Notes: generated by a model from the letters alone, not told the origin. A stretch of DNA of 64,000 bases from Mugil cephalus (GCF_022458985.1 NC_061785.1:3896204-3960203), one strand, 5' to 3'. Positions 1-14,453 are shown, counted from the stretch's first letter. A program made the numbers and translations.

Positions 1-1407
1 CAACAAATCAACGTCACTCCTATAAAAAAGTCAAATTTCTCATGAATAATTATCTCTTCCCGAACGATATATATCATCCTATCTCGCGTCAGGATGTTTA
101 ATGGAAGCGAATGCAAAGAGGAACATGGGGTATATCAGCCTAATAAAATGGAAGAACAAGTAAATAGAAGATTCCATCTGAGTCGGTTGCACAATGAGCC
201 TCTGCACTGAAACTGGAACACGTGGGACATGCCTGTCTGTCTACGTTATTGATTGAGAGCAATAACATTTGACCTCATGACATGTTGATATGATAAGTGG
301 ACATAAATAAAAAAAAAAAAAAAGAAAAAAGCCCACTCATAGATAAGCCAATCAAACTTCTGTTGTTATCAGCAACTTCATATAAAATGATTGTACTTCC
401 GGAGTTCTCTGTTCTCACTGCATTCCTGTGTATGTGTCACAGACAACTAACAGGTTCAACAAGGTGTGCAGTATCGTAAGATGGCAAAAGATACTTTGCA
501 AACTCCATTCATATATGCGAGAGTGTATTCGTCCCCAGTCTCTGTGTTACCAAGAAATAATGAATAAATAGGACTCTAATAAAATAACACTTCATCTTTC
601 CATAAGCTTGTATGCACAGGCCCTTTATTCCTGATCGCATGTGGATCACAAATCCAGTTTGATATGCATATTGTCGTGGACTCTTACCCCTGAGCTTGGG
701 CGTAGTTACCGTTAGAAAAGGCGGATTAAAGGCTGCGGTGCAAACAAGTCAAGGCATTAAAGAGGGAAGTGTCAAAAGTACAGTAAACAAGTTATGGTTA
801 AAAAACTTTCTAACTGCAAAATATAACCCGATGCTTCAGTCTCTCTGAGGCTGCAGTCATTTGAGGACGCACACAAAAAAAAAAAACATGACAAACGTGT
901 TCAGGGCATGAACCAGTTCTAGTTCAGGAGGGCAGCACTTAGACAACATGGTAGCTGCAAGTCAAGGTAAGATGTTTGCATCCTGTGGCTTTAAATCCTG
1001 AAGCCACGTGCTGAGGAGCATGTTAGACAGCTGCGTTTAACACCAGGCTAATTTAAAATCGCTCTGAAATTAACAGCAGGGTAGTATTTCCACATTGGTT
1101 ATTTAAAATGGGTAACTGGTTTATATATATATATATATAAATATATGTAAGTGTCTACTACATGCTGCAGCCCTCAGTTCTAAAAATTTACAGAAATGGT
1201 GAATTAACCATTATCTCTGACGCTGAGGTTTACAAACGCACACTAGAAGCTTCCAGGAATCAAAAAGAATGATAAAATCTGAGCAAATAGTGAGCAAAAG
1301 ACAAACAGTGTGGAAAAGAGTTGTTATCAGCTGAACTATGATCACTGCCGGGAAAGTGAAACACTCTTTCAGGTTAAATCTCAGCCTTGGGCTAAAAACA
1401 CAGACAG

Positions 1408-1408
<1 letters not shown>
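1..1408. other. No gene recognised; AT-rich
   Basis: I see only an A-rich run (307-330) and an AT dinucleotide tract (1122-1146). No exon-like reading frame with splice sites was found. Confidence 0.5.

Positions 1409-1436
<28 letters not shown>
1409..1436 (+). repeat. CA microsatellite
   Basis: About 14 uninterrupted CA units, followed by imperfect ones. Confidence 0.9.
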
Positions 1437-1442
<6 letters not shown>

Positions 1443-2018
1443 AACACACAGTGGAAACCAGGTCAAACAGAGTGACAAGTGCACTGACCAAGAAAACACT
1501 CAATCATTTCTACTTCACTTGCAGCTTTATAAACAACCCTGTCCAACGTGTGGGGCATTTACCATCAGCTCTAACACTTAACTGTGCTTCTCTTCCAGTC
1601 AAATTCCTCAAATTACTTACATTTACTGGAGGCGTGTGGCTTCATAAGAACTCTTTCTTAATGCCCTAGGTCTCCAGGCTCCTGCCGACTGTCTCGTTGT
1701 CATCTGACTGAGAGAAAGACGACGCAGTGACAGGAGTGTGTGTGAGGGAAGAGCAAAGCAGCGACACGATGGGATGGGCCTGTCACAACAACCTCAGCAG
1801 CCAATCAAAATGTCCCTCCTGCTACATTTATACATTTTTACCTTGACAGTTAGAGCACAAAACTACTCTTAGTAGAGGTGGTCAGTTTTTCTGAAAAATG
1901 CACAGATGGTATCTATGTTTGTTTTTTTTTTCTTGAAAAGAATGACTTAAAGATTTAAAAGTTATGGGAAATCAAATACGCCTGATGTTAAAGAAATAGG
2001 GTGACATTGTAGGTTGTT

Positions 2019-2127
2019 GAAGAAGAAGAAGAAGAAGAAGAAGAAGAAGAAGAAGAAGAAGAAGAAGAAGAAGAAGAAGAAGAAGAAGAAGAAGAAGAAG
2101 AAGAAGAAGAAGAAGAAGAAGAAGAAG
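2019..2127 (+). repeat. GAA trinucleotide microsatellite (about 36 units)
   Basis: An uninterrupted run of about 109 bases of GAA on the plus strand. Long pure GAA/TTC tracts can form triplexes. It encodes nothing: the poly-Lys and poly-Phe frames are artefacts. Confidence 0.97.
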
Positions 2128-3120
2128 CTAAACACATCTACTGCGTGGAAGAACTTTACTTTGTCCATTAGTCCATCAGCAATGTGTAAATTATTCAATG
2201 TGGATGTTTGGTAAGTTGGAAATAAGAGACGCAACTTGATTTGCAAGTAAAAACAAAGTTAGGGAATTTATGACACTGGACGACCAGGACATTTCTGGAG
2301 TAAAGAACATGAGTTATCAAGTCGGAGATACTGGACTTTTAAATTTCGATGGGCAGAAAGAGCTTGAGAAAGAGCTGCCACCGCCACCTCAACAACAGAC
2401 CCTGATGACTGGGTTCTGGTTTTTTTCTCCCCTGTATCTGCCATCCACGTCCACCATTTTCTACGTCAAATGTCATACGTCAGTGTTTATCTGACCACTT
2501 CCTTGTCTTGTCCAATTTTCTGTTGTGTTGAATTTATGTACAGTCAAGTGGGAACACATCTCACTTCTGGGACAAATAAAGTCTAACAGAAATGTTTATT
2601 TATTGGACTGAAACCAGTCGACTCCAGGAGAAGACAAGAAAAGACTTTAAAGATTCCACAGGGGAGGCTGCTTCTCTAACTATAGTCCATGGTTAGTTTA
2701 TCTTAACACACACCTAGCATATCTGAAAGTATGAAAGTGTCTCCTCCTTCCATGACCTCTTATTCATTACTTTATTATTTGCTTACTCACTGTGAATCAA
2801 TGGCTGAATATTCAGGATTTTAGAATAACTGAAGAATAATCGCAGGACTGAATGATGACAAAAACGGACGAAGTTTGAATACGGGAATGTACCGGTGAAA
2901 AAAGCAAGTGACACACATTTCTGGGAAATTCTGTAACAAAAAAGTAAAGAGGAAAACGAGACATTAAACTGCATGAATGTCAATAAAAAAAGAAAGAAAT
3001 ATTGGAGTGTTCTAAAACTTAGTTAAGCTTGTCTTCCTTAATATACATGGAGAAAAACTTATCTAATCACATCATAATAGTCACATTATCACTATGAAAC
3101 ACTCATTTTACTTTCACATG

Positions 3121-3160
3121 CGACAGACAGACAGACTGACAGATAGACTGACAGATAGAC

Positions 3161-3203
<43 letters not shown>

Positions 3204-3208
3204 TAGAC

Positions 3209-3300
<92 letters not shown>
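3121..3300 (+). repeat. GACA/GATA compound tetranucleotide microsatellite
   Basis: About 180 bases: an initial irregular GACA/GACTGACA part, then pure GACA, then more than 20 units of GATA. Confidence 0.97.
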
Positions 3301-4439
3301 GCTATGAATTAGCAAGTAACGAGCAGAAGGTGGAACGAGGCAAAGACGTCTAAACGGCCACATCTTTTCACAGGCTGAGTACTTAAACACTACAACTACT
3401 TAACCACTGGATTGAAGCCGCTGATGTAATAACCCATTGTTTTGGGGTTATCCAACCAAAATGGCCGACACTTTGTTTTAATGGGTTTGTGTCTCGGGAC
3501 TAACCCGTTTTTGAACCCCCGGCCTAAATCAATGTTTATCCCCCTCATCAGGGAGCCTTCGCTCTCACATGAAAGCCTCTTCTCTCTGATGTTCATTCAT
3601 AAGGGATTATTTCACAACTCATCCAAACGATGACTCACTGCCTGGTATGTGATTAGATCCACCCTCGCTCTGGAGCACAGCAGAGTAAAAAAGCAGCCAT
3701 GAGGTTAGGGATAAAAGCCTTTTACACTTGACGCGTACAATTACTTAGGGCTTATTTCTAATACTGTAAAGTCAGCGGGCAAACAAAAGTTTAAAGAGCG
3801 TTTAAAGTGAATACATGTAAAACGGGAGAAGTGTTCAAACAGAGCTGATCCTCCTGAGCCTGCAAAATACTCCACAAAATACTTCACACCGAGATTTAGT
3901 GTTGGATCTTTAACATTCCTCATGCATAATAAGCAGGTCAGGGAGAAAAGGACCCCCCCTTTCTGTTGTGTGTGGGGGGGGTCACACAAATGAAAAGCCC
4001 TGCCGTGTGTGCACAATAGGGTGATGCTCTTGGTGCCACCCAACCGCAACCAGGGGAGACGTAGATGACCTCTTTAGACACAAAGACTCTGCTGATGGCC
4101 AGTGATTCTTAGATGGTTACCGGCTTCAGCCCCACACGTTGTGAATCACCACGGGAAGAGATTTTCTCTATTTAACATCAGATTAGATCAGTTACAGATC
4201 ATTGGCCAAAGAATCCAAACTGTTCACTATGAGCTTCAGCTGTAGTTGTACAAACTTGAAGATGTTTCCGGGCAATTGTTTATTTTTTTTAATTATCAGA
4301 TCAGTATCGAGCTTCAGCCAAGCCTGATCTTTCATAGTTATAATTTTTTTATCAAAACATCTTCCTCTTCTGTTTTAGTGGCAGTTAGCTAGAGTCAATT
4401 TGCACAAAAACCAAAGAGGAATAAGAAGGAGAACTGACA

Positions 4440-4965
4440 TCACACGAGTAAACCAAGCGTCAACCTCCAGGTCTGAGCGATGGAGCCCATGTGGAAGTGC
4501 AAAACACTGCAGTTCATCGAGTGGCCACTAGAGGCTCCAAAAGGGAGCAAATCCCCCATAGACCCCCATGTTAAAAAGCCCAACTTTACAGCATCATTTA
4601 ACATGTTTACAGCCTGGTACAAAAAACGTTTTTTGTCTCGATAGTTTATTTCACTATTCATGACGACTGTACAGGGGTGAATTTTTTTCTAACTTTAGAA
4701 AATTAAGGTTTAAAATTCTGCATAATTAAGTGACAGGTGTTAGCCTGAGCTAACAGGTAGCAGAGAGTTTGGTGGGTGGGTCTCATCTAACACATCTAAC
4801 ACGACTCCCCACGTCCATATTTGGAGTATCCGAGTGTGGGCGGAGTAAAGCCTATCTAACATGGCGACCGCTGGCTCCGCCCACTTCGGGCTTCATTTTC
4901 GAGGTTGAGAATCCAATGGGTGACGTCACAATGGGTTTGTCTGTAGTATAAACAGTCAATGGACT
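4440..4965. repeat. Dispersed fish repeat (non-coding)
   Basis: It contains GTGGCCACTAGAGGCTCC, GAGTGTGGGCGGAGTAAAGC, AATGGGTGACGTCACAATGG and ends TAGTATAAACAGTCAATGGAC. The end and the GGCGGAG/CACTAG motifs recur, inverted, in the repeat at 20.42-20.83 kb (CATAGACTGTATAAAAACATGG). Such elements are frequent near fish genes. No coding remains were seen. Confidence 0.45.
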
Positions 4966-6592
4966 AAACATGTCTATGTGGCGAGGTGGCCAATCAGTAC
5001 TACCACCTCGATTCACCACGGAATAAACAACAAAACAAAGAAGTGCACTCAATCAAAGGCTGTAACCGAACGTTTAAAAGAGGAGAAAAGTTTCCTGGAG
5101 ACAGCATCGAGGTGACAATATTCCAGAAAGGGTAACAGCGTTCATGGCAGTGTTGGATGACCAGAACATTTCGTACGACCTACCTTCTCCTCCTTACATT
5201 CGTTTTGACAGAAATATTTATCCAGTTGTACAGTACAAGTTACCTGTGAGAATATGAGTAACACAAAAAAGCCTTTATTAATAGCCAAGGGGGGAATTGT
5301 TGTTTATTTAAGATCTGTATCAGACCCGAGGCCAAAAGAAACTTGATTGCCTACATGACATCCGTGTAGAGTCTTAGAAAGACTCTTTTGTCACTGCCAA
5401 GTGAGTCATCCAACCAAACTGTCATAAAGTGCAAATATAGACCTAATATTGCATGTTAAGGCGAATATACCCAGAAGCATTATGGAAATACCTCCTAAGA
5501 TAGCAGCTATAAAGACAAGGAGCAACATACCATATGTCAATAAATGATGCCTGACCTTCTTTGCATTGTGTCCCAACTACATTTAATATGTTTTAAGAGT
5601 CAGAGTTAAGAGGAAAGAGATTCAGACTGTATGAAATAAAATACTGCAGATATTCAATGTTATGGAAATGCAGTGGAAATATGGTAAGGCGGCCATCTCT
5701 AGGATCCAGCAAAGGAAAACAGTTCCCGTCAAGTCTACAGTTTAATAATGCACCCAAGAAAGAAAAAGAAAAGGAAAAAGAGCGTCCCCCTCCTCCTCTT
5801 TCTCTTTAACACTGGGGGTCAGAGAAGAAAAGAAGCATCACATGACTACAATACAATCACATTCCTTAACGTTTCCACAGTTGGAAAAAAAAAAAAATGT
5901 TACTTCGCAGTGAAAAGACCATTTTGACAAAGTAAGATGGAAAAACCTTTAATCATCCTGATTTGGTCAGAAGAAAATCAAGCCAGGCACTAATAAAATA
6001 AAAAGTGTTTTCTGTGTGCCTGATTTTTCTTATTAAAAACAATCTCCCACTATTTAAGCCGCGTAATAGTCCTCCCCTCAGAGACATCTACACCAGAGCA
6101 CATTTCCAGAGTCATCAAATCCAGAACTAATAGAAACAGCTTTAACTCTCCAGCTGTCAAATCCCTCACACCTTCAATATTTCTTTCATAAAACGTTGTG
6201 CAATAACCTCCCCACAGTTATTCCCCAGCCCATCTACACTCAATACGCACATTCGCACAATGTTTTCAAATGCTGCTATTCCTCACTGCACCAATTACAT
6301 TCGTTTGTATGCTACCATTGTACCGTATATACACAACATATTTTACCGTTTACAGCTGCTACAGTTGTTTTATTTTCATGCTCCAACAGTTTCTTCTTTT
6401 ATTGCTTCCGAACCAAAGAGCTGCCAAACTGTATTTCACTGTTTTATTGAAGCTTTATTGACGCTGGCAATAAAACTTATTATTGTCGCACATTAGCTGT
6501 ATGTAGTCGATTCCTTCAAAGGCAAACTCTGAATATTAAAAGTGTAATTACAGTTAATCATTACGCCAGCTGGCTTCTCAAACTTGGACAGG

Positions 6593-8097
6593 CAGTGGTG
6601 GGAAAAAAAAAGTTTTCGGACACTGTTAAAATTTTACGCAATCTCAAATATGATCATGAAATATTTGTGGAAACGTCTTTTTTTGTGTGTTTGAAAGGGT
6701 GTGGCTGCATTAGACAGACACAAACAAATACATTTGTACAAATACGATTGTATTTAATTTCTTTATTGTTTACAAGAAAAAGTAACACAACTAAATTCTT
6801 GACAGTTTCAATTCGCCAGTTCTCAACATGACAAAGTCAACAAATAACAGTGAATTTGTTCAAAACTGAACAAAAAATAAATAAACCATCACATCATCAC
6901 ATTGCTGCCGTTAGCAGCACTGCAGCTCTAACCCTGTCAGCCATGTTTACCTCGAGCCTTTCATGTTGAGGGCTAATCTCGTCCCGTTCTTCTTGAATTA
7001 CAACTTTTAATTCTTCTAAATTCTTTGGTTTGCGCTTTGAAACAGACCTTTTGATGACCCACCCCAGGTTTTTAATGGGGTTAATGAATGAGCTGGCCCC
7101 TCTGAGACCTGGATCCTGTGCTCCTGCAGTGTGGCCCTGGATGTGTGGATGTAAGGGGCAGTATCTTGTTGAAACATCCAGTTTTGACCTTGATGAAACA
7201 GAGCACGTGCAGAAGGAAGCATGTAGTTTAGAGAATGGCTCAATATTTGGCAGAGTTCAAGGTACCATCGCAGACAGTGAGATGAAATCAAACCATGATG
7301 CTGCCTCCACCATGTTTGACAGTAGCTACTGTACATGCTGGAGATGTTTCCTCACATTAGCAGGAGGAAGATAAAGCAGGAAACTGGACTCATCTTCCAG
7401 TCTTTGTGTTCTTGGGTCTAACCTCCTCATTGATCAGGAGCTTCTTGACAGCTTTGTCGGACTTTAACCCATGATCTAAAAGTTGACCGTGTACGAGACC
7501 CTGGACACCAGTTTGGTTTGACCGCTGCTGTTTGAGCTCCTGTGATGTCATTCGCTGGTTTTCCCTGCACATGTGGATCAGGATGAGGTCATTTCTTGCT
7601 GAAGAAGCCCATGGATGCCCAGATCTTGGTTCATCTTCCGAGCTGTTGGTTCGTCTGTGTTTCTGCAGAGTGGATCCAAATGCTGAAGAACTACATCTGC
7701 ACGTCCTGGTGATCTGGTGGCAGCTGTACCTTTCCTGGCTGAGAATCTGTATCTCCAGGCGTGTTTTCTGCATTAAGTTTCATGTTTTAGTGATTTTTGT
7801 CTCTGAAGGACTTTCAGATGTACTGGCTTCATATAGACACGGAGCACGGACACAGAAAAATGTGTCTTTTAATAAAAAGCACGGCCTTCATTAGTGGATC
7901 ACTGGCACCAAAACGACCCAATGCTCAAAATGTCTTATGCATTTTTATTCAACCGATACATTTTAAGTTTTTAGGATCTGTTTAGTATTTTGCTTGTGAC
8001 TGGGCTAAAAGAAACTGCACTTTAAAACCTAAGAGCGATTCTCAATGCAATATTTCACAAATGCACGGGGTGTCAGAAGACTTGTTTTTCTACCACT
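6593..8097 (-). mobile_element. Degenerate full-length Tc1-like DNA transposon
   Basis: The ends are imperfect inverted repeats of about 30 bp: GCAGTGGTGGGAAAAA on the left, and on the right the complement of TTTTTCTACCACTGC. The length, about 1.5 kb, is normal for Tc1/mariner. On the minus strand the interior translates in broken frames to Tc1-type transposase. There is an HTH-like N-terminal part (7390-7773; SGHPWASSARND, QRMTSQELKQQ) and a catalytic part (about 6970-7336; NWMFQQDTAPY around the second Asp, then in another frame PIKNLGWVIKRSVSKRKPKN). Frameshifts split it into at least three frames, so it is inactive. A TA target duplication is not clear on the left side. Confidence 0.8.
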
Positions 8098-8926
8098 GCA
8101 TATTTGACCCATAACCAGATGCACAGAATGTTGTGGAATCCTCCTCTTTAGAAGAGTTCAAGTCATGAATCATCAGTCGTTTGAAAGTTATCAAACTTTT
8201 GGGCTGTGATACGAAATGCAATCGTGGTGGGTTTTACCAAGGGCGCGGGTTATGTTTACAGCAGTCGTGGTCAGAATGGTAAAGTTTCTTGGAATTATGC
8301 TGTTTTTATTTAGAAGGCAGCCTGGTGTTTACTTCCAAAGACTGACTGATTTGCAAGAGAAGCACACGCTGGTTTAAATCTTTAACACCACGATCCACCA
8401 GGAATGACTGAGGCAACGGACTGAAACGATTCCAGATGAGCTCATCGATGCTCAAACTGCTGCACGTGAAACGCGGGGACACGAAGACGCCGAGTTTACT
8501 GCACCGTCGAGCCGACGCCGGTATCACACACACAGCGCAACAAAAGAAAAGGACAAACAAGGTGGCGAAGCGACTACCTGCAGGTTACCTTTCAGCTTCT
8601 GAACAAGGACTCCCTCTGTCAGACACAAAGCTGGAGGCTGGTTGCGCCGGGGAACAGGGCTGCAAACAGAACAGACGTTTTCATGCAAGCGATCTGGGGA
8701 ACATATGGCTTTGATTAGAGGGCAGGGCAGAGAGGGACGCCAGTGGAAACTGCTCAGAAAGAGAGAGGTGCTGTGTATGTGTGTGCGGCTGTATCTGTTT
8801 GGGTGCACTTCAGTGTAACAACAGAGGGAGAGGGCTGAGTCAAGGACCGACTGTTTTCACGGTGGATGAACGCATGAACGCCGGAGCGAGGGGTTGTTAG
8901 CAAGGGCTGAATAAAAGACGACTCAG

Positions 8927-8967
<41 letters not shown>

Positions 8968-11900
8968 GTCTACAGCAACAGAAACTGTGCTGCAGTCGGG
9001 GAACAAATATGAACGACGTTGAGACAAGTCTAACAAACTCTCACCGTGACCCGACAACGATCGCCCGTGAGAAATAATCGTTGCCATTGTTCTCAGCGTG
9101 TGAACAGACTTCAGCTCCCACTGTCAAAGTTTTACGACTGAAAAGCAACGCAGATTTGGGTGCTTCATTTCGGTGCCACTGAATTTAGAATTACCGCCCC
9201 CTTAGCTCTTTTCTTCCATCCAAGAACTTTATTGAAAATTTGCAAATAATAAAAAAGAAAGTCCCACATGCCGACGCTACACGTGACATCAGTTTTTCAC
9301 CTGCATGGATGGAAGTGAAGCTTTAAAATGTCTGATGCCAAAGAGTCAAAACTTTGACTGGACTTCACCTCTAAAGATGCAGACTGGGAAACCTGCAGCA
9401 AGGGAGGTAACACCTGGAATTAGATTAAACATCAGAGCCAAGAAATCTAGCGTCTTTGACAACCTGCAAGACCCCACGCCAGAGTCAGCAGCATCACCGG
9501 AGAGGAGACCAATACACTGCTGATACACTGCTGTTTATATGAGGATAAATAATAAGAACATAAAATGTGTTTTTATGCATATAACGAGGGTGCTCTTTGG
9601 AAAGGGACATAAATACCAAAGCCCAAAAAAATTAGGTGATTTCATGAGGAAATAGTAACATAATTCTGTTTCTGTTGTGTTTTGTGCATCATAAAATGCC
9701 CTAAAAATAAAAAGACACGGTTGTTGCACAAAGTTTGTATCTTTTTTCATTCTTTAAACACCGACACAAACAAAACGTACCGGTTTGGCACCGGTATCAG
9801 AAAATCCTTAGCGACACCCATCCCTAGAAACCATTTCATGCAACCACCTCATTATTTTCCAGTTGTCGTCTGGGCAAGACCTGAGTCAGTGCGAGTCTGA
9901 ATCAGAGCCGAGCTTCAGGCAAACTGTTTGCAGCAGTTAAACATCGTCGTGGGAAGAAGCTTATCCAGATGATCAAGTACAGTAATTGACTGTTTTTCTC
10001 TTTGTGTAACATTTGCATCATGTTGACATATGTGAACTGAACTATGCAATTCAGCACAGACCTCATAAAGACAGCTGACTGTGAGTAGCAAAAGAGACTC
10101 AATCTTTAAAGAGATGTATATTTTCTTATTTTCAGAATCCAAACGCAGACTTTAGTATCCGTAGTATCCTCAGTAAACTGTTCTGTTAAAACAGGAGAAA
10201 AACCTTGAGCAGCATCACAGTGTTTAAGGTATAGGTGTGATCTTCAGTACGGGGCCTAAACATGATGCCAAACTGCTAAACTGACCCATTTAACACAAGT
10301 ATTCAACAACGTGCACCGCAAACAGTTATGATAAGATGTTATCTGGGGAAATTATTCATCCAGATCAGACGCACTAATGAGCCAAGGACCAGCACCGTTT
10401 CCTTCCAGGCTTCACAACAGGTGAATCATCAGATGGGGTTGCCCCACAAATACCTGTTAAACATGTTGCACAGGACTTAAAGGAATATACAGCACAGCAG
10501 AGAAAATAAACTACTCAGTGCTCTACTGCTAAAAGCACTGGATAAACAGCAGAGGAGGTTTGCATCAGTTTCCCTAAGTCTTAAATGCATCTTGGTGGAA
10601 AGCAATGCCAACATAAAGTAACGCCTTTAATGTCAGAACAAACCAAGTCCAGCAGAAGCAGATAAGAACATAGCGAGGATCAAATCCCTATAAGTTTATA
10701 TCAAAAGTATTATAGCTGTATTTAACTGTGCTGTAAAGTCAGGGAATAAAAACAAAATCTGGAGCTGCGCCACATTTGAATAAATGGAAAGCGTGGAAGC
10801 GAGGACACACAGGGAACAGCCGCTCTGGAAACGAGTCAAACCAGTCTCCCGCCCGGTCCTCTCTCCTCCTGGAGGTTTCATCCCAAGACTCAACGCTGCT
10901 TTCACCCGACTCCTCTAAACGCAGCACGATGAAACGAGAAGCAAACATGAAACGCTGTCAAACGCTTTTCGTTTGGGTAAAAACTGAGGATATGAAGCAA
11001 AAATATTCAATAACAGCTTATATCATGATTGTCCACATCTTTTCTAAATGTGTCTTTAAAACTCTTATCAACATTCCTGCTGAAGAAAGTTTGGGCAAAG
11101 GGTCAAATCACAGAACACGAGTGAACATCGCACGTAAATAAATATTTTTCTTTACAGGGAATGAGCATTGATGCATCATATATCGACCTTGGTCGCTGTT
11201 TTTGATGGTTAGCGGAGGATAAACAAAACGTGAGCAGACGACAGAGAAGGTTTAACTGAAGATGGAAAATTAAAAAACAGAAAAATGAGCAGATACTGAA
11301 ACAAACTCCAGGTACTTGGTTAAACCGGTCACTATAAATAATGTTGATTAATTGGACCTGAGGGCAAACAGCCGGAGCTCAGACGCTGCCTCCAACTTCT
11401 TCCCTGGACATCACCAACTATCTGCTTTATAGAATAAGAGCTTATACTTTTTAAGGAGTTTAGAAATGATAAACCCCTTAAAGCTCACAGACGCTTCTCC
11501 AGTGACCGGGTGCAGGATCTGTTCTCATTTAGACCGGAGGCGAAAACAAGAAAAAACACTGAAACAAGCACCAAAGTCCAAGGAAAATAAAAATAAAACA
11601 AGTCTACGTTGCCTACGTCATAAACCAGAGAACATGTGATAATTCTCAGTTGGTGCTACTGTCGTGCTTAGTTTGTTGTTCTCTAAATCTTACTTTAACT
11701 TGATTTATATCCACCGTTGGCTAAGAACAGTAAACAAAAGCAGCAGAGTTATGTAAAATGTCATATACGCACTTTATTGTTAAAGCAAGTAATAAAAACT
11801 CAAACACAGCAGCTGTTCTCATGTTAATTTCCTATTCTGCATGTTAAAATAACCTCCACGTCTGTAGCAGCGAGCTAACACTATAAAAAAACGGTGCTAA

Positions 11901-14213
11901 TGACCTATGTCCTATTAAAAGCCTATGAAGTGTGTTGTTGTGTATCGGGCTCCATCCGAGTCTGATCTCTCGTTATTAATTTTAGATCTGCCATGAACCA
12001 AAACCACATCCGCGTAGAACCAAAACGTCTCAGCTCACTGTTTCACTGGCAACTGGCTGACGATGACCAGAACGTTTCCGACAGGTTTTTAATATTGTTT
12101 AAAAATGACTCGCCCGGGGAGGAAACGTAGTAAAGATCAGGTCTAATTAAGACTCGACGAGGACACCTTTATTGCAAAACATATCGATAATTAAACCGCG
12201 GCGCCCGTTCTAGCATCAACCCTGACCTCATTCCTTTGATATAAACTCTGACATCTTTTAAAGCTACACCCATGTGTCAGTTTATTAGGCACACCTAGCT
12301 ACAGCTGATATAGTGGAATGCAACAGTCCTGGCCACGATGGCTCCGCCCTTGATAAAGGTTCAAATTATACATAAGCTTTAGAGAGTACGGGTTTGAGTT
12401 TATCTCCGAGGCTTTACAAAGTTTTGTCTCATTGTGCAGCTCATTTACACCGAAGAGCAAAGAAACAAGTCCCTTTGTAAAGTAATACTGGTAAAAAAAA
12501 CACCTTAAACCACTGGCATTCTCCAAACAATAACCTGGCGGCTGTTTGTGCTTCTCTGTGTGTTTACAGTAAATGGACTCTCAGGAACCTTTTCTCCTCT
12601 CATTTCGCTCTGTAAATAAGGCCGTCGTGCACGACGGACTTTCATGTGGACCGTTGTATTTTCACAACACGGCACCGGGCAGAATTCCTGCCCTTTCCTC
12701 TAAGACTGATCTGGATTGGATTAATCTGAGCAGCGTTTTCCCCCGTTTCATTAACATTTGGAAGCGATTAATGCTCGCTAAAGCAACCTTCACGTCAGCG
12801 TCACATGCAAAGGGGGTGTGAGGTCACCCGTCCCCGAGGACGCCTGTTTAACGGGGCCACGCATAAACATCTTGTTGTCGTTACACAAAATCTGGCGTAA
12901 TGGTAAAGTGTTCCTTCACCTGGCCGTCGAGGCATTAGACACTGCCACCCCTCAGTGATTTCTTCTTCTGTGGTACCCTTTATAATACACTCTTTTTGCT
13001 TCACATAGGCCCGGGAGCAGACAGCTGAGCTACATGATGCTTTCTCTTGACGTCGTTTAAGTTTGCCAGTTGCCAAAATAAACAGAGATCCGAAAGTTAG
13101 CCGTGCGTCAACTCATCGTTTATCCAACAGAATGCAGAAGCCCCTTGTGGCCAAATTAGAAACTGCAGTTGCTTTAATTGAAAAATAGAGAGTATGCATT
13201 GAGGTCAGTGCCGCTCTAGGCCACGCCCCCCGAGTGGCTAAAACATGGTGAAATGTAGCAATAAATACAGAGAGACCGGGAAAACGTGGATTATCAGATC
13301 AAATTAAGAACAACTGAACGCAACAATGATCCATAGGAACTAGTATGGATTTGGAAAGTGGATTAGCCTCAGTTTAGGTTAGTTTAAGTTAGTTTTAGGT
13401 CATTTCAGTTATGATAAATGTAGCTAAATAAAAGATGCTAACGCTAAGAGCTTTACGGAGAAGTAACGTCATATAATACTGTAGCATCCGACCGAAGGGC
13501 AAGGAATGATTGAAGATACATAGTTTATTGTTATTTATTGTTGAAACTGAAATAGTTACTGTCGGCCGTAACTACGCCAAAACAACTACATCCACAAACT
13601 TATCTGACAGCCCTCCAGAACGTAACTGAAGAAGTAACTTAAGCTATGACTTCATCAAAAACTACAGCATAAATTAATATTATCTGACACTAAATGTGAA
13701 CCACAACACCAGGTTTCTGAGCCTGGATTCCAGTTGTTTCTTCGTAATGCAGCGATCCATTTACTTCTCTTTTCTTTGGCAGATATCTGTAAAAATATAT
13801 CTCTGACTGCTTTTCAAATGTGTTGATTGAGGCAATCACACAACAGCTCTTCACCTTTTTTTAAATTAATTTTACAATTTAGACGCTATTAAATCCTATG
13901 GTTCAAACTAATGCTGCTAATCTCCACGTTCAACTGTCACTTTTTTTGGCCGTAACCATGGAAACTTCAGCTTGCTCTGACGTCACGTGCATAGGCCTAA
14001 ACTCCATTGCAGTTAATTGTCTTCTACATAATTTTGCGCACTCGGGCCAGGATGGACCCATTAGCAGGATATTTTTTGGGTGCCAAACTCATTTTAGTTT
14101 AAACAAGTCTTTTAGTCTGTTTTAATTCTTTTACGAAACGATCAGAAAGTTCATGCGATAAAAGTGCAATGTCGGCACATTGCTGCCAACAACTGTTTAG
14201 TTGTGTTACGTCC
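8098..14213. other. Long non-coding stretch with few repeats
   Basis: Apart from the GT tract at 8929 I recognise no repeat family and no coding exon. A possible minus-strand mini-exon (about 8587-8617, CTGACAG before and GTAACC after) and a purine/GC-richer block at 10770-10950 are too weak to call. The 12540-12830 segment is low in repeats and could hold conserved non-coding sequence. If 14752-14965 is a first exon, this stretch is its first intron. Confidence 0.35.
8929..8964 (+). repeat. GT microsatellite
   Basis: About 18 uninterrupted GT units. Confidence 0.95.
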
Positions 14214-14404
14214 GCAACTTTTACTAAAAGCTTGCGACCCCTAGTGGACAAACTGGGAATAGCAGGGATAGCTTTTATTGGGAAAACAAATTGCAGGAAA
14301 TGTATTCAGTGTAAATTTGCACACTTTGTAAATTCACCCCGACTCTTACACCTGTGAGGAGGCTCCGCCCATGTAAACAGTGACCTCACCTGTCAAACTG
14401 AAAT

Positions 14405-14453
14405 ACCCACACACACACACACACACACACCCACACACACACACACACACACA
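14405..14453 (+). repeat. CA microsatellite beside the left inverted arm
   Basis: About 24 CA units with one C interruption. It starts five bases after the arm that ends at 14400. Confidence 0.95.

Noticed and set aside
1962..2246. Poly-Phe and poly-Lys reading frames
   Set aside because: They are translations of the GAA microsatellite, with no other coding signal.
3121..3300. CRISPR-like regularly repeated array
   Set aside because: It is a continuous tetranucleotide microsatellite without spacers, in a vertebrate genome.
3103..3390. Open frame rich in SIYLSIYL repeats on the minus strand
   Set aside because: It is a translation of the GATA/GACA microsatellite.
8560..8640. Possible minus-strand mini-exon with CAG before and GTAACC after
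   Set aside because: Only about 30 bases, weak acceptor, and it cannot be joined in frame to any identified exon.
10696..11141. Overlapping open frames on both strands, GC-richer than the surroundings
   Set aside because: No recognisable protein family, no convincing splice sites, and frames on both strands are equally open; no basis to call an exon.
12801..13076. 91-codon minus-strand open frame
   Set aside because: No similarity I recognise and no supporting splice signals or promoter.
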